This document shows positions 21,745 through 32,793 of a stretch of 64,000 nucleotides of DNA, in pieces (within the stretch, counting starts at the first letter, position 1; each line of letters opens with the position of its first letter). Both the position numbers and the translations under genes were made by a program. Under the pieces are notes generated by a model. That model was given only the letters and a program-made list of their open reading frames with translations, had not been told where the DNA came from and did no database searches. Location: the NCBI GenBank assembly GCA_002099365.1, contig MSED01000009.1, positions 1,550,001 to 1,614,000 of the forward strand. Direction: 5' to 3'. Origin of the DNA: Phialophora verrucosa. Its lineage: Eukaryota; Ascomycota; Eurotiomycetes; Chaetothyriales; Herpotrichiellaceae.

Positions 21745-22296
21745 AAGCAGCTGTATGATGTGGTTTTATGCTGTATTGCTTTTGGGTAGGATGTCTCGAA
21801 CTGACCTACAAGATGGGTTCTGGTTTCGAGTAACTTGACAAATGCATTTGATCAGCTCGATGTTGAGGTGCTGGGCGGCACCGTCAATTACGCGCTGGGA
21901 CGCGATTTCTCCGCATTGTGTCGCTAGCGTTGGGGATCGTTATCGCCGGTTGCCTGCAGATGCTGCCCCTCCATTGCACTCCCTCTCCTCGCTTCACCGG
22001 CCTGCGCACAGCTCACTCAATTGGTCATCATTGACTGTTCTGCCATGCATCTTGTGTGCCTCTGATCTGTCTACCTCCAAGCTCTAGCATTGCCTGAAAA
22101 GCATTCTCTGTATGCTCAGTGCTCGGCCTCGAGGGCAAATGTCCGCCTGAGGGGCATTCACCCAGCCTGAGATCCGGCCTTGCTCTTAATGCTTCACCTC
22201 CCCGATCGCTAATCGCCTTACAGGACCGTCCAATCTCATTCCTCTAGTACGCAGGTAGCATACCTCACCATCGAATCTCAAAGCCCCTCCACCAAG
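21745..22296. other. Intergenic, 0.55 kb
   Basis: 3' flank of the CSM1-like gene and promoter of the 1200-aa gene. Nothing recognised. Confidence 0.5.
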
Positions 22297-25200
22297 ATGC
22301 CTGTACCGTCCGTACGAACCATGCCAGCCGGCACAAAGACGAGGCCACTCTGTTTGAGGACTCAGAGCCACCGAGGCCATCGTGTCGGTTCCGTTCAAGC
22401 ACGGACGCTCTGGTGGTGGGGACGTCAGACAAGTACTCCAGCCGAAGACTTCGAAGAGCGTATGAGGAGGCATCAGAAGATGATGAGATCGAGATACTAT
22501 AAGCTTACTCGGAGGAGAGCCATGTGGGAATCAGAAGAGGGCTCCATGCGACCATGGCGTTTCAACCGACTCTGGGCCACCCGGTATTGTGATTACAAGC
22601 CAATTACGTCGACGGGAGCCTCGAACCAAGAAGCTAATGAGCCTCCTCATGAGCCAAAACCTGAGAGTCACTTCAAGACAGTGTACAATGACTTTGAGTC
22701 TTTTCGAGCAGCTGTCGATCGTGCAATAGCGCGGGACCCTTACGGGACACTATTTGGAAGGCGCCTGCAGAGTCCCCCATCGTCGAATAACTCATCATGG
22801 ACTTCATTTTCTTGGTTCACTGATTCAAAAGAGATCAAAGGTGATGCAGATGTCTCGCCCAGGCAGTCGAAGTCGGCAGAGGCGGCGGACTCGAGCACTA
22901 AAGAGCCGATCGCGGCCACATCCTCGAATCCCGCACAGCAGATTCCAAAAGAGACTACGGTGTCTTATAGTGAGGAGGAATATGAATACGATCCAATCAC
23001 CATGAGGAAGGTACCAACGAAGAAGCACACTTTAGTACCTGAGCTAAAGATGGAGCCTTCCTCACCCGAGCAAGAGAAGCAGACTCCTCTCGAGCCAAAG
23101 ACCCAAAGTCCATCGCCGGAGCCATCGAAGAACCCGGCAAGTGCAGAACCAAACTCCCATTCTTCACAGTCCGAGCCGGCAACCCAATCTTCAGAGGACC
23201 AGTCAAAGCAATCTTCAGAGGGCGAGCCAAAGCAGCAGTCTCTCCAGAGCCTGTTTTTTCAAGAACATGGAGTTGATATACCTGTGAAGACCTTCAAGCC
23301 TCATAAAGCCTATGGCTATGGTAGTTCGGATATGAAGGCTACCAACCCTCCCGTGGAAACGGAGGCAAACCAAAAGCAAAACAGGTTTGACAGTTCGAGG
23401 AAGCTCCAGTTGCGAGACTTGATAACCCAAGCTAAGGGCAACACCATCGACACCACCGCCGCGTTCACGGAAGTTAACTCAGGGAGTGAGCCTGAAACGA
23501 CGGCTGGGCTTTCTACTGGCGAGACCAGAGTTTCGAGGAAACCCCGGGAGTCACCTGAACCAGACGACACCCTTCCACTGTTCTCGGGCACAACCTATGA
23601 AGCTAGAGCCATGAATCAAGCAAGGGCTTATCCATCAGATTGGCTAGCTAGGGAAGGTTTCAGGGAGCCTGCTGGTGAAACGCAGACCTCGAGATCAACA
23701 AGACAATCTTCAGTCGATATCCCATTCAAGGAATCCAAGCCCAAGCTTGAGTCGGCACTTGACCGAGTCCGGGCGCGCGCAACCCAAGCCGACGACAAAC
23801 CAGCCAGATTACAGACTGCTCTCGATCGCCAAGTGTCCGCCTTCAGACGACAAGTACCTTCGACAGAGAAAGGGACAGGTATGGACAGAGCGACATCCCC
23901 GTCAGAGACTGGTGAACCAAGGCAGGCCATAGAATCAAGACTCGAAGCAGGAGCCGATGAGAGACAGCCTGAAGCGGCAAAAGTGACAGACCTTTTACCT
24001 GAAAGCCTAAAGACTGAAATCTCGACAACGAAGTTGACCAAGACCATCAACAATGTTTTCGAACATATACGGGAGCACCCAGACGGCATTGTCGCCAGGA
24101 CGATGAAGTCTATGACCAATCTCAACGAGAACTACAAGAAGTATATTCGGCCTGATGCGGTGAAAGGCTTGACTGAAAAGCTCATCTTCAGAGACGAGTC
24201 GTTAAGCAAGACTCCGTCCATATATAAGCAGGAAGCCAAAAGCTTTACAGGGAAGCTATTCACTCCATCAGATGATGTGCTCGAGGCCGACAGAGAACAG
24301 CAGCAACGCACAGCTAGCTTGCGGATGGCGGCTGAAAAGGCCAAGAGCGACGCAGAAGTCCAGGATGCTCAGATCTCGCGGCTGGCTACAGAGATCAAGG
24401 CTGTTTATGAGAGCGAGTATGGCGCGATCAACTCCAATCACCGACAGACTGCTTCGGACTCGACGTTGACTCCCAGTAAAGCGGTAGGTGCATCATCTGC
24501 ACCCGAATCCAGCCAGTCCGATGGATCCAAAGCCCATCCACTCTCGACCGCGAGCGTCAAACCTGGTGTCGTAATGAATCCAGTCATTGATAAGCATATC
24601 AACACATTCGAGCCAAAGCTCGCCGAGATTGTGGATAATGTCAAACATGTCCGAGCTCAGCTTCGTGAAATAAGCATCCAGGCCCAGGAGCTTGAGAAGC
24701 CAACACCATCGACAACAGCAGGAGCAAATGAAATACCAAACGAGGTTAAGCCGCCTCCTTCGACACTGAGCGAAGTCATTCGGGCAACAAAACAAGTCAG
24801 AAGAGCTCTACACGAGACTAGGAACGCCATAAGATCCATCGAAACAAGACGACCAGACATTGCGTGGAAGACCCCCCAGCTATCGGGATCCGACTTCGGC
24901 AAGAAGAGGATTGACTTTAATCCTCAAAATGTCCCAGAAGCCGACACACCGGACGCGGTTAGTGAGGGAAACACTGAGGTCGTGACAGACACCCATCCAG
25001 CGTCGCAGATTCCCGAAGAAAAGGCTGAGAAGATCGTGCCTGAGCCGGTTCATACTCCGTCAGGATCGTCCACCTGGAACGACGAGCAGATCCCACCGAT
25101 TGAGAGCCTTCGAGACATCCAGTTCGATTCACCATATCTTGTCCTGGCCTACAATTCTTCGACTGGAAAAGTCAATTTCTCACCACTGAATCAGCCAGCT

Positions 25201-25899
25201 ACAGGAATGACCGAGTCTAACAACCTGGTTCAGATCCTAGGGAGACTTGAGAATGCGCCCCAGTTTCTCGAACACTTCCAAGCCATGGAAAAAGCGGGAT
25301 ATTCACTATACAATGGAACTGAGAGCATGCTGATCTTCCAAAAGAAGCAGGCAGAACAAGCTTCAACTTCAGCTGTAGCCGAGGTAGTAGCAGACATGGA
25401 ACCAGTGGCTGGGCAAGCATTGCCAACTTTATCCAAAGGATCATCCCCTACCCAAACCCCCAAAAAGGCCGCCACAGTCCTTGATGAGCTACCTGCCGAA
25501 TTAGACCCATCGCCGGGTCCAGCAGCACCAACGGCGCCTCCATCTCGTCCACTCGAAAGCAAGCCGAGAGTGAGAAGACAGGAGAAGGTGTTCTCCGGGA
25601 CAATCCGTCCAAGTGCGGCGTCGGATGAAAAGCCCAATGCGTCTCAACCTGACAAAGACGCTCCCAACGCACTGGAAGAGAGCGTATGGAGCCGGTTTGC
25701 ACGTGGCGTGAAACGGACTATTCTGACCATCACAGCCCTGGGAGTTGGTGCCTATACTATTGGATTTGTTGCTGAAGGATTGAGCGCCCACTCACAGCAG
25801 CAGAAGGGGATCGAGAATGCCGAAGCTCCGGGACCGAGGAAGAGGATTGTCATGACGGGTCAAAGACCGGGTATCTTTAGCACCGAGAGCTCACGATGA
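22297..25899 (+). CDS. Large predicted mitochondrial protein, unknown function
   Basis: Single-exon 1200-aa protein that I recognise only as a conserved filamentous-fungal hypothetical. The first 60 residues are rich in Arg, His, Ser and Thr with almost no acidic residues (RTQSHRGHRVGSVQARTLWW), typical of a mitochondrial presequence. The middle (about 130-930) is low-complexity and charged with Ser/Pro/Glu repeats and two helical, heptad-like stretches near 670-720 and 770-850. A compact conserved part lies at about 935-1025 (LRDIQFDSPYLVLAYNSSTG, then NLVQILGRLENAPQFLEHFQ and SMLIFQKKQ). One transmembrane helix near 1138-1158 (TILTITALGVGAYTIGFVAEG) precedes a short basic tail. An inner-membrane anchored protein is a fair inference; no catalytic motif is visible. 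Confidence 0.75.
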   Translation: MPVPSVRTMPAGTKTRPLCLRTQSHRGHRVGSVQARTLWWWGRQTSTPAEDFEERMRRHQKMMRSRYYKLTRRRAMWESEEGSMRPWRFNRLWATRYCDYKPITSTGASNQEANEPPHEPKPESHFKTVYNDFESFRAAVDRAIARDPYGTLFGRRLQSPPSSNNSSWTSFSWFTDSKEIKGDADVSPRQSKSAEAADSSTKEPIAATSSNPAQQIPKETTVSYSEEEYEYDPITMRKVPTKKHTLVPELKMEPSSPEQEKQTPLEPKTQSPSPEPSKNPASAEPNSHSSQSEPATQSSEDQSKQSSEGEPKQQSLQSLFFQEHGVDIPVKTFKPHKAYGYGSSDMKATNPPVETEANQKQNRFDSSRKLQLRDLITQAKGNTIDTTAAFTEVNSGSEPETTAGLSTGETRVSRKPRESPEPDDTLPLFSGTTYEARAMNQARAYPSDWLAREGFREPAGETQTSRSTRQSSVDIPFKESKPKLESALDRVRARATQADDKPARLQTALDRQVSAFRRQVPSTEKGTGMDRATSPSETGEPRQAIESRLEAGADERQPEAAKVTDLLPESLKTEISTTKLTKTINNVFEHIREHPDGIVARTMKSMTNLNENYKKYIRPDAVKGLTEKLIFRDESLSKTPSIYKQEAKSFTGKLFTPSDDVLEADREQQQRTASLRMAAEKAKSDAEVQDAQISRLATEIKAVYESEYGAINSNHRQTASDSTLTPSKAVGASSAPESSQSDGSKAHPLSTASVKPGVVMNPVIDKHINTFEPKLAEIVDNVKHVRAQLREISIQAQELEKPTPSTTAGANEIPNEVKPPPSTLSEVIRATKQVRRALHETRNAIRSIETRRPDIAWKTPQLSGSDFGKKRIDFNPQNVPEADTPDAVSEGNTEVVTDTHPASQIPEEKAEKIVPEPVHTPSGSSTWNDEQIPPIESLRDIQFDSPYLVLAYNSSTGKVNFSPLNQPATGMTESNNLVQILGRLENAPQFLEHFQAMEKAGYSLYNGTESMLIFQKKQAEQASTSAVAEVVADMEPVAGQALPTLSKGSSPTQTPKKAATVLDELPAELDPSPGPAAPTAPPSRPLESKPRVRRQEKVFSGTIRPSAASDEKPNASQPDKDAPNALEESVWSRFARGVKRTILTITALGVGAYTIGFVAEGLSAHSQQQKGIENAEAPGPRKRIVMTGQRPGIFSTESSR

Positions 25900-26574
25900 T
25901 GGAAAGATTGGAGGTGGTAGTTGGGCGTCACATGCACCTTGTACGGTTCGCAGAACATCGGCACGATTCACGGAGCGTTGGTTTCGGGGCTCGCAGTACG
26001 ATGTCTCACAGCATTGGCGTGTTCGAGGCGTAAAGGGGACGGACGGGTATTATGTATGTACTGCAGCTATTGATAGTCCACTCTTCGTGGTGAGTTTGTA
26101 TCTCGATAGCAACTCTCCGCTGAGCAAAATACGTCCTTCACTCTTCAAGCATCCTCATCGGGTCGTCGCAGCTCCCAGTCCACGTTGATGTACACATGCT
26201 TTGCCTGATTCCTCCGTGCACACAGAGACCGAGTTCAGCCTCTGCCATCTTCGTGGCCGTATAGAAGTGGCTACGGACGGCGATGTGACCGAAATCTACC
26301 TTCCTCTTTTGGAGCGCTACCTACCGTCATGTACACGCTCTGATCGGAACTTCACTCTCGACTTTTTACAGCTGATCAGTCTCCCCAGTCCGATCGTGCG
26401 GTCAAACAGCTAGGCTGTGCAGCTAATGAGACTCCGAATTGGCAGCCAGCACTCTTTTTTCGGGGTGAACACGGCTGCAGGGAGGACGTCTGACAACCGG
26501 CTCAAGAACACTGCCCAACACGGACTGTTAGCAAGAACAATTCGGAGTACCAGCCACAACGTCCAATTCTCACG
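25900..26574. other. Intergenic, 0.67 kb
   Basis: 3' flank of the 1200-aa gene and promoter of the SDR gene. Nothing recognised. Confidence 0.5.
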
Positions 26575-27768
26575 ATGTCGACTCCTCCAATATCAAACGC
26601 TGTCCGTCGTACTGTCTTGATCACAGGCTGTTCAGTCCACGGCCTCGGCCACGCACTGGCAATTGCGTTCCATAATGCCGGGTTGAGAGTTTTCGCCACG
26701 GCAAGGACCCCAGAGAAGATGGTTGGATTGCGCGAACTGGGAATCGAGTGTCTGCAACTGGATGTCCTCGACGAAGGCAGTATCCAGAGGTGTGTGGAGG
26801 AGGTGACACGGTTGACCAGGCAGGATGGGGAGGAAGGGCGGCTTGACTGCCTTGTCAACAACGCTGGGGGAGGTATGTCCCGCCCTTTCTTTCCCTGTTG
26901 CACGTGCTATGTGTGTTGTTTGGTCTCTTCTTCGACTTTGATTTGAAGAGTCATGGAAGCTTCGGGCCTCAGCATCCCATCCGTGAGTACTCACGGAGCG
27001 GAGGTTGATGTTGCCGGGGCGAAGGCCGTCGGATCGAGGTTTTATCCTCCCCAAACGCTGGAAGGTTTTAAGGTGCGAGCACTAACGCCGATAACCTCAT
27101 GGACAGGCTACAACATGCCTGTCTCCGACATATCCGTCCCCGACGCAAAGCAGCTCTTCGATCTGAACGTGTGGTCCTACATCGCCGTCACACAAGAGTT
27201 CCTCCCTCTTCTCCTCAACGCGGCCAGGACCTCGTCCTCGCCAAGCCTCATCCTCAACAACACGTCTGTCTCGTCCATCGAACCCACGCCGCATAACTCG
27301 GCGTACCACGCCAGCAAAGTCGCGGCGGCGATGTTCTCCACGCACATGCGCATAGAACTCCAACCGTTCAATATCCACGTGGTCGACCTCAAGACAGGGT
27401 GTGTGCATTCCAAGTTCCACGCGAACCACCAGGAGGGTCGGGCGAGTTTGCCGAAGGGAAGTATCTACGCGGTCGACGAGAAGGTCAAGAAGATGACCGA
27501 GGCCGCAATGAGGGGTGCCTTCCCGGATCGAGAGGATCCAGAAGTCTGGGCCAGGAACGTCGTCTCGGATATAACCAGAACTTGGGAGAAGAAGGGTTGG
27601 CTCGGCGGAAGTGCTTTACCACTGGAGATTTGGCGCGGGACGGGAGCGTGGAGGACTTGGTTCTACAATTGCACCTTCTGGCCTGTGGGCTGGTGGGATG
27701 AGTGGTGGAGGAAGGCCGTCGGGTTGGATTTGTTGCGGGAGAAGCTTAGAGGGGTGTATGGTGCGTAG
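26575..27768 (+). CDS. Short-chain dehydrogenase, AYR1-like
   Basis: NAD(P)H-dependent reductase of the classical SDR family, most like fungal 1-acyl-dihydroxyacetone-phosphate reductases of lipid bodies and ER. Two exons, 26575-26872 and 27107-27768, 319 aa. The 234-nt intron (GTATGT donor, GGACAG acceptor, ACTAAC nearby) is long for this region and splits the NNAGGG-YNMP junction. Visible motifs: cofactor loop TGCSVHGLG, LDVLD, VNNAG, the catalytic Ser region NNTSVSS, and YHASK with the catalytic Tyr and Lys. The C-terminus (about 270-319) is Trp-rich and hydrophobic (WRTWFYNCTFWPVGWWDEWW), which may bind a membrane. Substrate cannot be read from sequence; AYR1 is the nearest guess. Confidence 0.8.
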
Positions 27769-28210
27769 TCTGATACACGATGGCGGGCGGACAGAGAGTG
27801 TGTACGGATTAATTATCGATCAATCACGATTGGATCTTGTTCCTCAAGGAGTTTGATCTTCAGAGGACCGCAGTCCTGTGTACCAGTCGCGCCTGAAGGC
27901 GGACGCTTCTGATCATACAGCCTCGCCCAACACCGCATCTAATATCGAGCATCTGACCCGGACTAATATCTCACATCTAACCTTCCCAGCCAACGCCCGT
28001 TCCAAAAGCAATCATAATAGTGTACAGAGTGCGTGGCTTACCCTTGAAGACCACAAGCATTATTGAATAGTTGGAGAAAACATCAATTCCCGCCCACCAT
28101 TTTGTCTAGCCGAACCCGAAAAGGACAGCAACACCAGCAACGCAATTCAATCAAGTCAATAAGTCGTGGAAAGCCGTCAACCACCACCGCCCATCGCTGT
28201 GTTTCTTACG
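27769..28210. other. Intergenic, convergent 3' flanks
   Basis: 442 bases between the ends of convergent genes. No feature recognised. Confidence 0.5.
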
Positions 28211-29390
28211 TTACTTTTCGAGCTTGGCCATGAAGCTCTTCCGCATGTTAGCATTGACGACGCCACCAACACCGAACGCAGGGATAATGCGCCCCATTCG
28301 CGCGAAAGCACTGACACCCCAATCCCTGACGATGCGGGAGTACCGCTCGCGGAGCCCCAAGCGGGCCTGTCTGTTGTACAAGTCCAAGCCAAGCAGATGG
28401 ATTGGTGTCGAAACCAGCTGAACCGCCGCCGGGGCCAGGAACTGAGCCGTGTTCATTCGTCCCGACTCGGTCGATAGAATGCGCGACAACCGAGATTTGA
28501 CAGCGGGCGGCAGATGCGCGAGCCCCGGCGCGATCATGGAGGGTAAGTTGAAGGAGGCAAAGATGGTGAGACAGTCGCGCACGGCAAAGAGAGCGTACGA
28601 CAGCTTTGGCACAGCGGCTGCGGGCGAGGCCGACGCGCCGAACATTCGCGCGAAGCACGAGTCCTTGTACACGCACAGACTCATGTTGACTGACGATGTG
28701 GCGAGGAACTTGGACGTGCTGGGCGTTACCGTCGAAGCTGGCTTGGAGGTCACGGTCGAGTGGAAGGTGTCGACCGTGTTGGCGGTGGAGTACGTCGCAA
28801 AGTACAGGCCGAAGATCAGAAGGAACGGTCTCGAGAAGACGAATCGGTGTGGTCGCGAGATGGCCGGGCGGAGGGAGCGCAGAAAGCAGGACGAGAAGGA
28901 CGCGCCGTTTGCGGCCTTTTCGACTATCGCCCTGTCCGTCGGTGTTGGCGTCAGTAAAACATCGGACGACGCCAACCACAAAAGATGCTGGGGGAGGATC
29001 GTTGGAGGCAGGCATACGTAGCTCCCGCATTGTTCATCCCCAGAGGCCAGGCTAGAGACAAACGCGGAGACCGGAGTGCTCTGTCCTCCTTGGTCTTCTT
29101 TATGGGCGCTTTGGAAACAACCGACCAGAGTTTACCTACCGGTCTATCATGGTGATTATCGGTGCAATCAAGATGGCAGCGCTTGCTGCTGAGGTCAAGT
29201 CCGCGCCCAGTCGCAACCCCAGGGTCGCAGTGTTCCATTGGGCATCTTTTATCGGGCCTATCATGACCTTCGGCAACGAGGGGATATGTAGGTGAGGTTC
29301 GGGGAGAGAGACTGGCGGTGAGTCATTTGATATTGTTCTTGAAGCCCTCTCTGCTTTGGGCGTAGGGAGAGGCTGTTGCTGTTCGGGCAT
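28211..29390 (-). CDS. Conserved fungal membrane protein, probably mitochondrial
   Basis: Two exons, 29140-29390 and 28211-28931, joined across a 208-nt intron (GTAGGT donor, GGACAG acceptor, TACTGAC branch region), giving 323 aa. The join reads ITMIDR-AIVEKAANGAS, which looks like one continuous conserved segment. Hydrophobic segments occur at LTSAASAAILIAPIITMI, FLLIFGLYFATYSTANTV, YALFAVRDCLTIFASF and a fourth near LAPAAVQLVSTPIHLLGL. Conserved-looking polar motifs include SVNMSLCVYKDSCFARMFG and WGVSAFARMGRIIPAFGVGG. The pattern resembles mitochondrial carrier-like fungal proteins, but I do not see the signature PxDxxR repeats. Upstream in-frame sequence to 29489 lacks an ATG, so the start is set at 29390. 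Function unknown. Confidence 0.7.
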
Positions 29391-29972
29391 GTCGGTCGCA
29401 GAGGCTGGTGCATTGAGGCCAGCCGGATGGGCGTTATGGCTGGCGGTCTCTGGCAATGGCCGAGAAGATTCGTGTGGAGAGTACTTCACGTTCTCGACAT
29501 GTCGGCACTCCGCCGACTGTATTGCCGGCAGGAGATTGCTCGTATCTACTTAAGGAAATTTGGTTGCGCGCAGCGAGATGGATTTGAGATTTGACTCAAA
29601 ACTGGCTTCGGGTCAATCTACACCGACCCGATATCGGTCCGGTTCTATCTCAGCCTTGCTCAATAGCCGACAAGGCTACATAGTTGATGGATCCGGAAGA
29701 CCAAGGCAGATGAAAGAGACAAGAAAGAAAAGACGGTGAGACTGATGAGGGTATATTTGCGGTCGCATGCGACGCGGCAATATGAACCGCCGGCTTCCAT
29801 GAATGAGCCGTGTGAGAAAGTTGCAAGCCAGCCCCATCCGAATTTGCCTTTAATTCCGCTAGTTGCCGACTGTCAACGACAGTTCGGATGTATATGAGGT
29901 GAGTAGGATAGTATGTGCATGGTGAAGAGTCGAGGTGCAGAACAGCGGTGCCGAAATAGTTCGGTCTTGACT
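29391..29972. other. Intergenic, 0.58 kb
   Basis: Promoter of the membrane-protein gene on the left and 3' flank of the MTP18-like gene on the right. Nothing recognised. Confidence 0.5.
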
Positions 29973-30825
29973 TCATAGATCCTTCTTTTCATGTGCGATC
30001 TTCGCTTCGACTTGCAGAGCCTCCTTTCTGCCGGTATGAGGCCTGTTGCCAACCGCGGATTCCCCGCCAATTGCCCGGAAGGCGGTATAGAAAGTCCATT
30101 CCACAGCCTCCTCGACAGGCTTATCGAACAAATATGGGAGTGCTGGTACAGCTGCAAGACCGAGCTGCCTTTCCGTTAGTGTCTGCGGTCGACGGTGTCG
30201 CATGCTAACTTACGCCTATCGGCCCCCACGTCCTCACTGTAGTATTCGTTGCATTCTTGAGCGCTTTCCCCGAGTATTTCACGATGGAATGTATTGTGAA
30301 CGCCGGCAATCCCATAGACGCAAGACTCTGGAACACGGCACGCTGCGCCATAACCGCCTTATAGTCCTCAATTGCCGGTATGCGGACAGGATGTGTTGCA
30401 GGAGCAGCATCGAGCTTGTCCGTGATCTCTTTTTGCCTTCCGTCGAAGTGCTCGTCCCCTTGCGGTGCAGCCAACCTCTGATTTCTCTTGTATGCCTTCC
30501 ACCCTTCGTGACCGACATCGCCAAGGATATAGGCCCAAGAAATCCCATATGCGCTTCTAACAAGTATGGGATGGGCAATAGGCCGAAATGATTCGCCAAT
30601 GTCTGAAGTATATGCGACATAACGATGGGCGCTCAACATGATGGTGCGCAAACGATTGGCATAGGCCGCATATCGCACGCTTGTCTCGGTTGTGTCGGGC
30701 CCCTCCCCCTCGTAAATATTGTCCCACATATCATCCTGTTTGTCGACCAGCTTTTGGAGGTCCTTATTCAGTCGCTCTCGTGGGAACGCAGAGTTCGGAC
30801 GACTGTCCCCGTCTTTGCCAGCCAT
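29973..30825 (-). CDS. Mitochondrial fission process protein 1 (MTP18) family
   Basis: Inner-membrane protein family linked in animals to mitochondrial fission. Two exons, 30214-30825 and 29973-30164, with a 49-nt intron (GTAAGT donor, CACTAAC branch, GGCAG acceptor), 267 aa. Typical parts: SVRYAAYANRLRTIMLSAHRYVAYTSDIGESFRP, then ILVRSAYGISWAYILGDVGHEGWKAY, a central linker, AVFQSLASMGLPAFTIHSIVKYS, and after splicing GPIGLGLAAVPALPYLFDKPVEEAVEW. These are the conserved membrane segments of the family. Start at MAGKDGD (30825). It faces ATP19 across 384 bases, so two mitochondrial inner-membrane genes share a divergent promoter. Confidence 0.88.
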
Positions 30826-31209
30826 CGTGAGTGAGGAGACTGTCCAGGGCGAGCACCGAGAAGCTCTGAAGCTATGAGCAGGCCTCAAGCTTCAAGGTTC
30901 ATTTATAAACGAAGGTGACAGAGGCAGAAATGCCTTCGCGTCGAGTGGTTCGAGCTGGGAATCCATTTGGCAACAACTTCGGTAGGCTGCTGCTCACCCA
31001 GCGCCGAGACGGAAACGTCATAGCTTGCTACGGTAGATCATATGCTTCGTCTGGCAGCTCCCAATTGTACGGCGAGTCACGGCATCGAAGCTCCTGGTTT
31101 CTCAAACGCAAAATCGCAGTTGACCAAGTGGAATTGAACTCCTCCCGCAAACGCACTTCATTTGCACCTCATCGCAGATCAATCTTCCGATACCTCCTGA
31201 ACCGTCAAG
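30826..31209. promoter_or_regulatory. Divergent promoter MTP18-like / ATP19
   Basis: 384 bases between start codons of two predicted mitochondrial inner-membrane proteins. One CCAAT-like pentamer is visible near 31070 (CCCAATTG). Shared control is inference. Confidence 0.5.
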
Positions 31210-31582
31210 ATGGTTGCCATGTACACTATTGCGGGCCGGCAGGTCGGATCACACGTCGTATGTCAACGGTGCTCCAAAGCCTGAATCCCGATTGAGGCAT
31301 GCTATTCTATTTCTTCTGAAACTGACGATATGTAGCTATCCATGGCTACGCTCGGCGCGGTCTTCGCCATTCCCTTCCTAATTCCAGGCGGAAACAAGAA
31401 CAAGAACTCAAATACACCGCCCATCAATGCTTCGAGCAAAGACGAGGAGAAGTTCATCCAGTAAGGACATGACACCCTCCTCTTCCTCCGGACTACAAGA
31501 ACTCATGCGACCTAGGGACTTCCTACAACAGGTCGAGCAAGAAGAGAAGGCAAATAAGATCTCGGGCAAGGAAGCGCATTGA
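31210..31582 (+). CDS. ATP19: ATP synthase subunit k (Atp19)
   Basis: Small dimer-associated subunit of the mitochondrial F1Fo ATP synthase. Three exons: 31210-31257, 31336-31460, 31516-31582; introns of 78 nt (GTATGT..TGTAG) and 55 nt (GTAAGG..CCTAG). The 79-aa product starts MVAMYTIAGRQVGSHVLSMA, continues LGAVFAIPFLIPGG (the single membrane helix) and ends with a charged helix FIQDFLQQVEQEEK. This start and helix match the subunit-k family, whose members are about 70-90 aa. Frame is kept at both junctions (phase 0 and phase 2) and the stop is at 31580-31582. The longest exon is 125 nt, so ordinary ORF scans miss it. It ends only 115 bases from the convergent acyltransferase gene. Confidence 0.92.
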
Positions 31583-31697
31583 GCTGAGAAAGCACGGCGA
31601 CATGAAAATGGGGACGATTTGCGGATTGTACATAAGTTAGACGGATCAAACGCCGCTACATCAGGCCTGGCTTGAGTGTCTCGCATTCCCGCAATGC

Positions 31698-32793
31698 TCA
31701 CGGCTTCAGTTCAAAAACTTCCCCATCCTCTGTTGGTCGACCCATCTTGACTCTTGCGAAACCTTTCCCCAGGTCCATCACAATTGAAAACAAGGTCTGG
31801 CTGGTACTCTTCTCGCCGACAGCTCTGTTGATCGCGGTAGGATAGTTCTTGTCGTCTTTCAACATTTCACTGATACTTTCCACGGATGGCTTGCCAGTGT
31901 TTCGCATCAATTCTTGAATGCGGTCAAGACGGAATGGGGAGTCGTTCAAGAACAATGTTCCCTCTACCTTGTGTTTCTTGACCAGATGATTCGAATGAGT
32001 GCAAGTGCCCGGGAGCTGACCGTCTTTTTCCATGGGCATCTCAACAATGTCAAGAGCTGTGCATTCAAATCCGATGCCACCGGTCGAGCGATCAGCAATT
32101 GTGATATGGCAGGCGGAGGCTACCCCTGTCTTGCGCAGAGCATTCGCCGCAGCCTCTTTGGAAGTGCTGTTCAGCACTGTCCTGAGCGCAAGATGGCACG
32201 GAAGCTTGTCATATGAGACGCCCGGCGCCTGTATAGCGTTCAAGGTGACTCCGACTCCAGCAGAATTGAGACCTATCTTGCCAATGATGCCGCCTTCGGT
32301 CATCATGTGGATGTTTGGTTTGGGAGACTGCTTGATCGACAAACAGACGATGTTGGGTGTCTGCTCGAAATTCCAATCCCAATTCTGAGCCAGGAAACTG
32401 GCATCTGGCGTCTTCCAGGACAAGGCGGTGCAACCATCGCTCAACATGCCATAGGCGATTTCTGTGCGCACGTTCAATGCGATGATGGATTCGAGGTCCA
32501 CGCCAGCGCCGTCAGCGACGCCCTGCATCTCCTCCACATACTCTGGATACGATGACTCGATGAACGGAACGAATTGCCTGGCCACATCACGGACTTCTGA
32601 CCATGCCAGCTTTGTTCTTTGCTTGAAAAACGCCCCATAAAAGGCAATACTGCCATGCACCTCGGTCTTGGCTCCCTGACCATGGAGATGACCAATCTGA
32701 ATAGATACGTTAATCGCGGCGCTGTTCCTAGTTTGGAGGGCCCAGTCTCACCTCATATGTCGTTCCAAAACATTGAATATGCTTCACCGGCAT
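31698..32793 (-). CDS. aatB: Isopenicillin N acyltransferase-like Ntn hydrolase (peptidase C45)
   Basis: Relative of acyl-CoA:isopenicillin N acyltransferase (AatA/PenDE), a self-cleaving Ntn hydrolase. Two exons, 32752-32793 and 31698-32696, with a 55-nt intron (GTGAGA donor, TTCAG acceptor), 346 aa. The spliced start MPVKHIQCFGTTYEIGHLHG is typical, and the cleavage pair SDG-CTALSW places Gly102-Cys103, the same numbers as in the Penicillium enzyme. Further family motifs: NWDW, GGIIGKIGLNSAGVGV and THSNHL. The C-terminus FELKP is not a PTS1 signal, unlike the peroxisomal ARL end of AatA. It therefore resembles the cytosolic AatB/IAL paralogues, some of which have little penicillin activity. 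No ACV synthetase or IPN synthase gene lies in the window. Confidence 0.85.

Noticed and set aside
26953..27768. SDR gene starting at the ATG at 26953 as a separate protein
   Set aside because: That frame runs through intron sequence; the Rossmann TGxxxGxG and NNAG motifs lie in the upstream exon and join in phase.
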